Positions 44,330 to 53,624 of a stretch of 64,000 nucleotides of DNA are shown here, piece after piece (positions within the stretch are counted from its first letter, which is position 1; every line of letters begins with the position of its first letter). Origin of the DNA: Conchocele bisecta (Eukaryota; Mollusca; Bivalvia; Lucinida; Thyasiridae). Made by a program: the position numbers and the translations under genes. The notes beneath the pieces are model-generated. The model had not been told where the DNA came from. It did not search any database and saw only the letters and a program-made list of their open reading frames with translations. The stretch lies in NCBI GenBank assembly GCA_029237695.1, contig CM055266.1, positions 11,425,805-11,489,804 on the forward strand. Direction: 5' to 3'.

Positions 44330-46057
44330 CAACAAAGCTCACCTGTTGGCAGCCTATGGTCATGAAAGGAAACAGAAGTATAAGAAATTTCCTCATTGTT
44401 AAGTTTTGTCTGTGAGTGGGTTAGAGGGTCGCATATTTGACAGAGCATGATAGAGGACCATCCGATGAATTCATGTGTGAAATATCATTAAGTTCTATCA
44501 AAGGGAACAGAAGCTTTTTAAAAGACATTTACTGCCAACAGTAAATTTTATGAATGTTCTAAGTCTGTGGCCTTGACCTTGGGATTACTGGGGGTGAGAG
44601 GGTCCTGAATTTGCCACAACAAGAGAAGACAATAAGAAGAATTCACATGTCAAATATCAATAAGCTCTATTAAAGGACCATGCGATTATTGCAGGGATAA
44701 ACAAGAAACGAGGCAAAGCCACGAAGGCCAGGTTTTTTCCAAGCATAGACACTTGGATAACATAATTATACCCACTTTTTGTAGACTAGATGGCCGTGGC
44801 CTGCATGTCGCGCCTTGGGGCGAGGCATGGACACTAAAAAAATAGATATAGTAGAAGGAAAAACTTTAACGAAAAAAAAAATTTAACCGGACACACGGAC
44901 GTACGGACGGACATATGCCAAAATGCCGACAATATCGCGCTTTCCGCAAGCGGGTGCGACAATGATGATAAACACCCATATGAAGTATCAAGGTAATGGA
45001 TGAAGCAGTTGCAGAGATATAGTACACACAAAAACTTTAACAAAAAAATTCAAAGTAATTTGACCTTGACATTGGGCACAGGGGCCGCACGGTTGGGGGT
45101 TAGAATGAAAATATGGATGATGATATAAACACCCATGTGAAGTTTCAAGGTAATGGGCGAAGCAGTTGCAGAGATATAGTATAACGAAAAACTTTTAATC
45201 AAAAAACTTTAACCAGACGTACGTTAAAAAGTTAACGTTGAAAATGGCTAAGTCAATTACGTAGAAATAATAGGTGAAGGTAAAAGAAATGGTCACATGT
45301 TGGATAGTTGTATGTGGTAGGCACCCCTTGGTTATGAAGCTGTGAAAGTTTGGTGGTCCTAGGTGGTACAGTACCAAAGAAATGGACTTAAACACGAAAA
45401 CTTAACATTGTAAACGACAAAACTTAATATTGAAAATGGCTAAGTCGACTGCGCAGAAAAAATGGGTGAAGTTAAAAAAAAAGTAACATGTTGGATAGTG
45501 ATATGTGGTGGGCACCCCTTGATTATGAAGCTGTGAAAGTTTGGTGGTCCTAGGTGGTACAGTACCAAAGAAATGGACTTAAACACAAAAACTTAACATT
45601 GTAAATGCGAAAACTTAACATTGAAAATGGCTAAGTCGACTGCGCAGAAAAAATGGGTCAAGTTTAAAAAAAAGTAACATGTTGGATAGTGATATGTGGT
45701 GGGCACCCCTTTATTATGAAGCTGTGAAAGTTGGGTGGTCCTAGGTGGTACAGTAACAAAGAAATGGACTACACGAAAACTTAACATTGATTGTGGACGC
45801 CGCCCGCCCGCCCGGCTTTCGCCAATCCAATAGCCTGGATTTTTTTCTCAAAAAACCTGGCTGAAAATTACAATTTTTTAAAAAATAAAATAAAATGAGG
45901 AATCCCTGTTAATGGTCGCTGGAGGGTCCTGCATGTGTCAAATATCAAGAAGATCTATCAAAAGAAAATTTACTCCAATGTTAAGTTTGTGGACGACAAC
46001 AACTCGGACCGACACCGAGAGTGTGCCATTAGCTTGCACTTTGTGCAGGCGAGCTAA
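44330..46057 (-). mobile_element. Composite Helentron-like element in intron 4
   Basis: The outer element matches family 5: minus-strand 5' end TAGCTCGCCTGCACAAAGTG then CAAGCTAATGG, core blocks GACCTTGACCTT-like and 'AAATATCAATAAG'. It is broken by a second element from about 44705 to 45900 whose low end is ACAAGAAACGAGGCAAAGCC. The latter holds two GATGATATAAACACCCATG units (44960-45180) and three ~180-bp units of GAAAATGGCTAAGTCGACTG / GTGGTCCTAGGTGGTACAGT (45230-45790). A piece of repeat F closes it (GAGGAATCCCTG near 45900). Exact boundaries are uncertain. Confidence 0.6.
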
Positions 46058-46096
46058 AATCAACCTATTTATATTTCCTCTTCAGTAATATTATAC

Positions 46097-46370
46097 CTGT
46101 GTGCACTCGTAGATGGCGTTTAAGGTCCGATGGGTAGGGAAAGACACGCGGGCACCACTGGCACGTATATTTCCCCTTCTCGTGCGGGCCTGACCCATGC
46201 AACTCTGTTGTATGTTCTCTCAAACACTTCCGAGTTTCATATCCCTCGCCACAAATTTTACACTTGAAGATTTCCACAAGAGCTTTGTGTGTCTTCTGTA
46301 TATGGCCCTTCAGGTGGTGTCGCACTGCAAACTTCTCCTGGACAATAACCACATACAAAGGGCGTCTCGC
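46097..46370 (-). CDS. Zinc-finger gene, exon 4 (fingers 3-5) with a frameshift
   Basis: The acceptor (minus CATTTTCTAG) precedes 46370; the donor CACACAG|GTATAA is at 46097/46096. The exon opens GETPFVCGYC, a standard linker and the first half of finger 3, then needs one base dropped to continue QEKFAVRHHLKGH...H. The extra base lies in the GG pair at 46340-46341 on the plus strand. Fingers 4 (CKICGEGY...HTTELH) and 5 (CQWCPRVF...HLRVH) follow in frame. Length is 274 bp; 273 would keep the split-Gly symmetry seen in exon 5. Unrepaired, the frame would stop about 30 codons later. An assembly error or a damaged allele are both possible. Confidence 0.85.
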
Positions 46371-46591
46371 CTAGAAAATGGGAGCAAAAACATTTGTGGC
46401 TGTGACAGGAGAATTGGAGTTGAGTGGACAGTTTCTTGTCAGTCTAGCCCCTGATCTTTGAGCATACTCCAGCAGCCAGATAAAGGCCTATACCGTTTGT
46501 TTGTTAGAAGAAATACGGGTGTTTCAAGTGATAGACTAGTGTGTTGGAAATACTATGAAACTCATTTGTATGCGTATGCCATTGCTATTGT

Positions 46592-46752
46592 ATTATAGGA
46601 ATGAATGGCCTTTTTGTGGAATTTATCGGGGTATAAACTTGGAAAAGTCGCGGGAATACTGGACGAGGCCTTCCGGCCTTCGTCCAGTATTCCTGCGACT
46701 TTTCCTAGTTTATATCCCCGATAAATTCCACAAAAAGGCCATTCATTCCATA
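46592..46752. repeat. Long hairpin repeat family B
   Basis: TATTATAGGAATGAATGGCC opens and GGCCATTCATTCCATATAAT closes. The arms meet at CGAGGCCTTCCGGCCTTCG. Confidence 0.9.
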
Positions 46753-46928
46753 TAATTCCAGCATTTGAAATAAATTCATCAAGAAAATGAATTATTTTAA
46801 CTGCGCCTCACGGTTACGGAAAGTAGTTCGGTGTGGGAGTTTACTGGGATATAAATTTTGGACAGAGACTTGCTACGGGCCAATCAAATGTTAGGGAATT
46901 GTGTAAATATTTTTGTGCTGGAATTATA
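46750..46928 (+). repeat. MITE-like repeat family C
   Basis: TATAATTCCAGCATTTGAAA opens and TTTGTGCTGGAATTATA closes. Directly joined to family B, as at 10398. Confidence 0.8.
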
Positions 46929-47027
46929 TGGTCATAAATGAGAAAACTTAAAAAAATGTTTTGTGTAGTTTTGCCATAAATGAGAACACTTAAAAAAATG
47001 TTTTGTGTAGTTTTGTCCTCTGCCCCT
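46929..47027 (+). repeat. Short direct repeat, ~44 bp x 2
   Basis: CATAAATGAGAA.ACTTAAAA then AATGTTTTGTGTAGTTTTG occurs twice in tandem. Confidence 0.85.
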
Positions 47028-47763
47028 ACTGTCTGTTTATGGCCATACAAACGATGAAAAACAATAAGTTTTCGATAATATTAAATTTTATCAAAATTTA
47101 AGAATGAGCCTTCTTTTTATTTTGTGAAATTTTGTCATAATAGTGATGTGGAGGAGCCAAAAAAAACGAAACATTTTGGAAATTGACTTCGAAATCTGGC
47201 TAGATAGCTTCAAAATGATCTAACTAAAATAACAAAAGTTATATTTTGAAAATCGGTTCACTATTTCTGAAATTCAAAAAATTTCCCCATGTTAAAATCG
47301 CCATAGACATCTTCACTCATGGGATTTTACATGGGGAAATTGTTTTTTCTCAATAAAATTAATTTTTGACCAAATTTCACGAAACAAAAAGAAGGTTCAT
47401 TCTTAAATTTTGATAAAATTTAATATTATCCAAAACAAGAATTCCGCGGAATCAAATGTCTCGCCTTGTTCCGCCTTGACCCTGACCCTGGGGCCTTCAC
47501 CCTGGGGTCCCGAGAATAGTCCTATATTCATGTACATATCATAGTAAAGGTATGTATAAAGTTTGATGACTGTGGCTGATAAGGTGTTGAAGTAATGACC
47601 GTAACACAAACACTTAACATTGAATGATGACGACGACGACAACTCCGGAAAAGCAAAACCTTAGTCTCGCTTTCCGCTTTCGCGGGCGAGACAAAAAATA
47701 TGCATGTTTTTGCATGGTTTGTAAGGCCGTAAAATTTGGGCAGGTTTCGTGAAACAGACAGTA
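47028..47763. mobile_element. Foldback MITE family A, split by a small Helentron-like insert
   Basis: TACTGTCTGTTTATGGCCAT opens and GGCAGGTTTCGTGAAACAGA then CAGTA closes. The AATATTATC block is cut at 47434 and resumes after 47696. The element ends six bases from the exon 3 splice donor. Confidence 0.85.
47435..47696 (-). mobile_element. Small Helentron-like element nested in MITE A
   Basis: On the minus strand the 5' end is TGTCTCGCCCGCGAAAGCGG then AAAGCGAGACTAAG, followed by GTCGTCGTCGTCATC. The 3' end is the hairpin ATTCCGCGGAAT + TCTTGT. Only about 1.5 core units remain. Both flanks fit family A, which gives a clean insertion site. Confidence 0.75.
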
Positions 47764-47769
47764 GTTGAC

Positions 47770-47902
47770 CTGTATGGTGCAGCCTGATGTGGTTTGTTAG
47801 TGACTGGCCCTGCGAGAAGTGGCTCGAACATTCTGTACACTTGAACATCTCCCCCGTGTGTAGTCTTTCATGACGCCGCAGGTCGGATGGCTTCTTAAAC
47901 AC
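47770..47902 (-). CDS. Zinc-finger gene, exon 3 (end of finger 1, finger 2)
   Basis: The acceptor (minus TATACTCACAG) precedes 47902. The exon starts in phase 0 with VFKKPSDLRRHERLH, the second half of finger 1 whose Cys pair is in exon 2. HTGEMFK links to finger 2, CTECSSHF...HIRLHH. The donor CATACAG|GTCAAC is weak, and MITE A begins just beyond it. The last base G pairs with the GC of exon 4 to make Gly. Confidence 0.85.
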
Positions 47903-48337
47903 CTGTGAGTATAAAACAGTTCAAATGGTGGTCACGACATACTTCTAACACATATAAAGAAAATATTTAGAATTTTTCACACACAAAATGACATATCGTC
48001 AGCTTGAAATGGGTTAATCTTCATTTATTTTACAACAATTACAAAAAGTGTCAGAGTACTTATACAAATTGTTGCTCTCGATGGCACAGATAGAGGTGTA
48101 AGGGTAATCGTCAATGTGGGAAATCAGAGTACCCAGATGAACCCCACTTGCCTGATCTGGCGACCACGATACCATCCCACATACTACCCCGGTAAACGAC
48201 AGATCAGGGCCGCATTGGTGAGAAGCACACTCATTACCTATTGCATCGAACAACTAATTCCTTGAGCCGAAAAGTTGGAACAGTTGGTATGTGGTTTATA
48301 AGCACTTATTTATAAGCACAAATTTATAAGCACTTAC

Positions 48338-48444
48338 CCTTTGGCACCATGTACAAGCAAACTTTCCCACAATCTGTTGTTGAGGCCGACCAGCTGTGAC
48401 ATCATTTATCCAAGCCACAGAGTCGTTCAGGGTTTGGTCAGCTT
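48338..48444 (-). CDS. Zinc-finger gene, exon 2 (Cys half of finger 1)
   Basis: The acceptor (minus AATCATTATAG) precedes 48444 and the donor CAAAGG|GTAAGTG is at 48338/48337, close to consensus. After two bases completing a Glu codon it reads ADQTLNDSVAWINDVTAGRP, then QQQIVGKFACTWCQR. The CTWC pair plus exon 3's F-x5-L-x2-H-x3-H make a complete finger, so this 107-bp exon is needed by the protein. It has no ATG of its own. Confidence 0.85.
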
Positions 48445-48487
48445 CTATAATGATTAACAATTAAAATGCATATCTAATTGGCAGCAA

Positions 48488-48665
48488 TCTGCTGTCAACA
48501 GCCAAGGTCATTAGGCCGGGTTAAAGGGGTCGAATCCCATACGTTACCTGATGTAATGGGGAGAGGAGGGGGGGGGGGGGGTATATTTAGAGAAATAATA
48601 TATAGGAAGACCTAAAATTAGAATAACTTGACCTGGTGCTAGGTACTCACCAAACCACTTAGCCA
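48488..48665 (-). repeat. SINE-like repeat in intron 1
   Basis: On the minus strand: A-box-like GTGGCTAAGTGGTTTGGTGA, CCTAGCACCAGGTCAAG, a C13 run, B-box-like GGGATTCGACCCC, and tail GGCCTAATGACCTTGGCTGT. Confidence 0.65.
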
Positions 48666-48895
48666 CACTCAACATCAAACAATAGCCTGGGTCAGGGTCA
48701 CCAAGATCAACGTTACTTGAAGGACACTGGGTGACGAAGCTTTGATGAAGGTTGGTAATGATCTCATTCTTGGTAATGTACCAGACATATACAACATTTT
48801 TGACGTACATACAAAACTGTTGATGACTACGTCGCCACTGATGCCAGAAAACGTGACCAACATGGGTGAGATAATAAATGATCTGTAGATGCAAC

Positions 48896-49046
48896 CAGGG
48901 ATTCCGCTGGCGATTGCCACTTTCGCAATTGGCGATAAAAAATAAACAATTGGCGATAAAAAATTACAATTTTCGAAAAGAAATTGCCACTTCCAAAAAA
49001 ATCTTTTTTTGAAGTGGCGATTTTTTTTTCCCAGCGGAATCCCTGT
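48896..49046. mobile_element. Foldback MITE family F beside exon 1
   Basis: CAGGGATTCCGCTGGCGATT opens and CCCAGCGGAATCCCTG closes. It lies 19 bp inside intron 1 from the exon 1 donor. Confidence 0.9.
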
Positions 49047-49065
49047 GCAACAATTCATACTTTAC

Positions 49066-49396
49066 CAGCTTTACTACCACAGTTGAACTCTGTTGAAGAT
49101 GTATCTGCATGATCAGCAACTTTAATTTTATTTAGTGCCACTGGATACACGGAGTCGGCAGTACCAGGATTGCTGGCATCTGGACAGTCGGCAGTCGAGT
49201 CTTGTTCGGCATTGATAGTACTAGACGGGTTGGTGTTCTGTGGCGATTCTGTAGATCCAGGATGATCAGAATTGATGGAATTGGAAATATCAGGATTCCA
49301 GTGTTCTCCCGAGACAGCATCATCGACATCGCTGTCATTCGCCACATCCATGTCCAGATCCGAGTTGTCTCCCATACTGGACGTGTTCTCTTCCAT
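49066..49396 (-). CDS. Zinc-finger gene, exon 1 (start codon, acidic N-terminus)
   Basis: The ATG at 49396-49394 is preceded in frame by a TGA only four codons upstream, so it is the likely start. 110 residues follow before the donor AAAGCTG|GTAAAG (49066/49065). The sequence MEENTSSMGDNSDLDMDVAN and beyond is rich in Asp, Glu, Ser, Asn and Thr with almost no basic residues. That is typical of a disordered, possibly transactivating tail in zinc-finger factors. No BTB, SCAN, KRAB or ZAD domain is visible. Joined to exons 2-6 (with the exon 4 repair) the protein is about 566 residues with 13 fingers. A shorter exon or extra 5' exons cannot be excluded. Confidence 0.8.
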
Positions 49397-49865
49397 CAAT
49401 ATCAGATTTCATCGGATAATTGCAGTAACTAATGGCATTTGATATTATCAATTAACGTTATCATTTAATAACTAAGACATTGCCATAGTTAATGAATATG
49501 TATTCCATGTATAGTATTTACTATTATTCAACAGACTGCCAAGAGACGAGTACTGGTTAATCCGGCAACTGGTTACGGATTGTGTCCGAGATAAACATAT
49601 GCTACACAACACTGGATGCTGAAAAGCGCATAAATTATTACATATGGTTGACCAATTGTACATTGGTTGTGTGTAAGAATACAGACAACATAAATTTGCG
49701 CCTTCTAAACGTGTCAAAACGGATGGATCAACTGAAGTGAAAATCTTCTCTTTTACTGGTTGTTGTTGTAGTTGACCATTGCCATTGGACGTCTTAAACT
49801 CCAGCCGCTGACTTTTCGGCTCCGCAATAATAATTACTGTATATGAAACAGTCTCCATAAATCGC
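49397..49865 (-). other. Upstream region of the zinc-finger gene; open frame of unknown status
   Basis: A 128-codon open frame (49858-49472) starts METVSYTVIIIAEPKSQRLE and has a Gln-rich stretch. It ends before exon 1 and is out of splice context: no strong donor was found. It may be an upstream ORF, 5'UTR or chance. No TATA box could be assigned with confidence. Confidence 0.3.
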
Positions 49866-50002
49866 GATGCACAATAGTATAACCCTGTTGTGTTATGTGC
49901 ATCGCCAACTTATCACTGTGAAACATGTTCCTCTTAGTTGAAGGGGTCAGTAGAAGAAGCGGATTAAGTCCATAAAGGGACTTTCAATGACCCCTTCAAC
50001 TA
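49866..50002. repeat. Two adjacent hairpins
   Basis: GATGCACAATAGTATAACC / TTGTGTTATGTGCATC (49866-49904), then AGTTGAAGGGGTCAGTAGAA / TCAATGACCCCTTCAACT (49937-50002). Confidence 0.7.
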
Positions 50003-50825
50003 ACTTGGATAATACTCCTTGGTGAAAGATTTTGGTCCATCTTCTATGACATGTATTTTGCCATCAGCTACCATACTTGCACATAAGTTACTATCAGCCA
50101 GATGGAATCATCCTGGAGTATAATATTTGGCGTATTATATTACCGAAAGTAAATTTATATCGACAAATAGATACGTCTAAGAAGTCGCATGACTTACACC
50201 AGAGACATAAGTACTATACAAAAGTATTGCTTACACCGACGTTGGAAACATGTAAATACAGGTAAAGTACGTGTATGAGTGGTCGAAAGTCGTGCTTTTA
50301 CTTTCTTCTGAGCACATTCACAGTTCTGATGCTCGAAATCAGCTGTGGTCTGTCTCGACCATTCAAATTGTCCGATTTCGAATATGAAGAATACAGGTCA
50401 GAAAGGAAAGGTACGGGCATTTATAAGTTGATGGGTCATTTATAAAGACAACATTCAGTTTCCGCGAAAGTCTCGTCGGTCCGTCGGACATGTCCGTCAA
50501 AATTGCCACCGGTGCGACGGTAAACCGGAAGTCGCCGGACCGAATGTCCGACTATAACAAAAAAAAAAAGAAAAAAAGAAAAAATATTCTAAGCTTCAAT
50601 GAAATCACATTCCTTTGGTATGCGCTTCTGGTGCTAGCTAGCTTTTCTTATATGACTGATATACTTAAAAAGCTCTTAAATATCACACAAACTTAATTTT
50701 ATTTTTTCCAAAAAAAATTGGTCTGGTAAATTTTCGTCAGGTCTGGTAAAAATTTCAAGTTTACCAGAATGTCCTGCACAATTTTGGCAGTTTCGCGAAG
50801 ACTGAACATTCAATGTTTTATTTTA
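50003..50825. other. Unassigned intergenic DNA
   Basis: It contains GTCGGTCCGTCGGACATGTC and CCGGACCGAATGTCCG, a diffuse CGGAC-rich patch at 50470-50550, and an A/G run at 50560-50585. No gene recognised. Confidence 0.4.
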
Positions 50826-50935
50826 AATTAAGTGGCTGTGACTGGATAAATGGGGCTTAGGGGTTTTGCGACCAGCGTAGATCAATATCAGCCTGTGCAT
50901 CCGCACAGTCTGATCAGGATCTGCGCTGTTGGTAT
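50826..50935 (+). repeat. Family G MITE, left half
   Basis: AAGTGGCTGTGACTGGATAA to CTGATCAGGATCTGCGCTGT; the right end is missing. Confidence 0.75.
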
Positions 50936-51227
50936 AAACATATGTTATTAAATAGTAATTACAATATTTTTCGGTATACAAGCAGTGTAAAGAGGATTTG
51001 AACGAAAGATTGCTATCTTATAGAGTTCCTCTCATTGAACAATGTAATTAGGGTCCCAGGTGGACATATATCTTGCAAATCTAAAAAAAACGCAATGATC
51101 TCACATGTCAGCCTGAGGCCCATTTGATGCAATAATAGCAGATACAATTCAAGTGTGTATTATGTTTACGGATTTTTGGTAATAATATAGAAAAAAAGGA
51201 AATAGCCATATCTACATGTACAATGAT

Positions 51228-52242
51228 TTATGAAAAACACATCAAACATAGCAATATATACGTACTTGATTCACACAAATATTTTACTTCGGAAGATATG
51301 TGTTTGCACAGCGTGAAAGACTTTAACGTTATCTTCGTGGGATAAGTCATTATATGGCCAAACAGTAAGATGTCTAAGGTACCATGTATCAATAATTGAA
51401 GATTTACATCGGGCATTTGTGTAATGGTTAGAAATAAATCTGCTCTTATATCATGATAGTATGGACAGTTAAGGAGGTAATGTTGTACATTTTCTATACT
51501 ACCACAACGGCATATTGGAGAATCTGAAATATATTTCTCGTTGAGATCATAATTAAGAGAGCTACAATTTTTGCGCAATCTGGTATGTAGAATTTGTGCT
51601 TTTCTTATCCCATGGTAGTAGTGTTTTGGCACTATCCTTGAAGGACTATAAAGAAATGTTTTGAATTTCGAAAGTGACGATGCCTCTCGGGCGTGTAGCG
51701 GTAAATTATTCCATTCTCTAATGACTGAAGGTAAGAAAAAATTATAGTACAGTGTAGTTCGTGCGTGAGGTGGATGGAAGTTGACGTAAATTATATCGAG
51801 TGGTACTTCCAACAGCCTGAGGGACAAGTGATGACAGATACTCGGGTGTTAAACCATTTACCATTTTGAAATATAAGATTAATTTGTGTCTGCGTATAGA
51901 TCAGTCAATGATACCAATTTCGTGGCCCCTGTTACTATTCTTGCTGCTTCATGTTGTATTTTATCAAGTTCATGTTTTTCACTTATTGAACAATTATCCG
52001 AAATAACGTTGCCGTATTCTAGAACAGGGCGTATGAATACAATATAAATGGTTTGCAATGTTTTTCTTGACAGTTTGAACTTCAAGCTCCTCATAATATT
52101 AATTCTGGCCCAAGCTTTGTCTTTGATATATGAGATATGGTGTTGCCAAGTACAAGAGTTTGTTAAAACTATACCAAGGTGTTTATGACAAGCAACTTCA
52201 TTTATGGGTTGATAAAACATATGCAATTTGGGATGTTGTGGC
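51228..52242 (-). mobile_element. CR1/Jockey-like LINE, C-terminal part of ORF2
   Basis: Minus strand, following the RT palm. KHLGIVLTNSCTWQHHISYI then DKAWARINIMRSLKFKLSRK (52180-52050) and FIRPVLEYGNVISDN are the classic thumb region. Then come SVIREWNNLPLHAREASSL (51720) and a C-terminal zinc-knuckle-like SPICRCGSIENVQHYLLNCP (51530-51470). One frameshift or stop lies between 51879 and 51827. The domain order identifies a CR1/Jockey-superfamily element; the clade is not settled. Confidence 0.85.
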
Positions 52243-52963
52243 TTAAAGGTACATGCCCACGCAGCAGGTTACACTGTACTACTACTTTTCATTTTCTGTC
52301 ATGCCTTATATGAGTCATTTGTCTACCCACTAACGAGTTATTTTTAATTACGGCGAGTGTTAATTGGTGTTAAATCGCATTTTATATGCCTCGACCAGAA
52401 AGGGTATTTTCCGACCTCGTGCTGTTTTTACCAATACGCGTCACGTGACACGGTCAATCATATCACATCTTTGACATGCGCAGTGAAGTATCGGAAGTTG
52501 AGAAGACAAATCTCTGTTCGAATCCAAATCTAAATCTCCACGTAACTCTTTCCATTTGGTGATCTGGTCGCCAATATTAACCACTCTCTCTCTCTCTCTC
52601 TGTACTGCCTGTCCTTCAGACATTTCGCCTTTTTTTTGGCCGACACCGTTTCATACACTTTCCGTACTGGACGTTTCGACATGTTGATATTCTTGTTTAC
52701 ACATTGGGAAGCCTACTGGCGCGTGTAGTATACTGCGCATGCGCACCACAAGCCGTGATGTGAAAGTCGTCGTCCCCGCACATTATCAAAATAGACTGTT
52801 ACCGCCGCGCGTCGCTAATAGTAAATTGATAATTAATAAATGATTATATTTGTATAGCGGGCACTCGTAATTTTTAGAACTGGTGGAATAGTGACATAAT
52901 TATACACTTATTTAATCCCTATAAAGAACATTTTGTGCCTACTGCGTGGGCATGTACCTTTAA
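52243..52963. mobile_element. TTAA-flanked element carrying a conserved ORF block (copy 1)
   Basis: TTAA-AGGTACATGCCCACGCAG opens and CTGCGTGGGCATGTACCT-TTAA closes, cleanly inside LINE coding DNA. The minus-strand block (52683-52441) matches the ORF of 53740-54048. Here the CT/GA microsatellite has expanded and breaks the frame, leaving INIGDQITKWKELRGDLDLD-type residues in a separate frame. The ends resemble 30203-30695. TTAA is a piggyBac-type target, but the ends do not begin CCC, so the superfamily is open. Confidence 0.75.
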
Positions 52964-53624
52964 AAATGTTGCGGGATATGAGCAGTGATTCAGTTTTTGC
53001 GGGGTTAAACGTAACAAGCTTCATTAGGATCGTCTATAACAATGTACAGGCTGGTATCGTCTGCAAACAAACGTATGTTCGAGTTTATGGTGTCTACACT
53101 ATCATTAATATAGATAAGAAACAATAGTGGTCCAAGGATAGAGCCCTGGGGCACACCTGCATTTATTATATTCCAATCAGATTTGGTACCCGGGATAACT
53201 ACACGCTGACGTCTATTTTTAAGATAACTTTCAAACCAGTTGAGTATATTTCCTATTAACCCTATCGATCTTAATTATGCTATTAGTCCTCTGTGCCAGA
53301 CTCGATCAAATGCTTAACTAATATCAAAGAATAATACTTTTACCTCTTTTCCATCATCGAGTGCGTGGCAGAATGCATTGTATAAATATGTTAGCTGACT
53401 TATTGTGGGGTCATTAGGTATATATCCTGACTGGCTGGGTCTTAATATCTTATGAGTATGTAAACAGTTATATAGATATATTGAATACGATTCTCTCGAA
53501 TATCTTTTGAATAGTGTTTAGAAGGGATATAGGACGATACTTATTGACTTGTGTCGGATCTTCCTTCTTATACACGGCACATACATGTGCTTCTTTCCAT
53601 GATTCAGGAAATATTCCTAAGCTT
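52964..53624 (-). mobile_element. CR1/Jockey-like LINE, RT domain
   Basis: Minus strand: KRYSRESYSIYLYNCLHTHK, then RPSQSGYIPNDPTISQLTYL, KVLFFDIS*AFDRVWHRGL (one stop), GVPQGSILGPLLFLIYINDS and the catalytic IRLFADDTSLYI near 53060. These are RT blocks in normal order. Stops and frameshifts show it is inactive. Confidence 0.85.

Noticed and set aside
49472..49858. 128-codon frame METVSYTVIII... as an extra first exon of the zinc-finger gene
   Set aside because: No convincing splice donor in phase with exon 1, and exon 1 has its own ATG with an upstream stop. Kept only as an uncertain upstream region.
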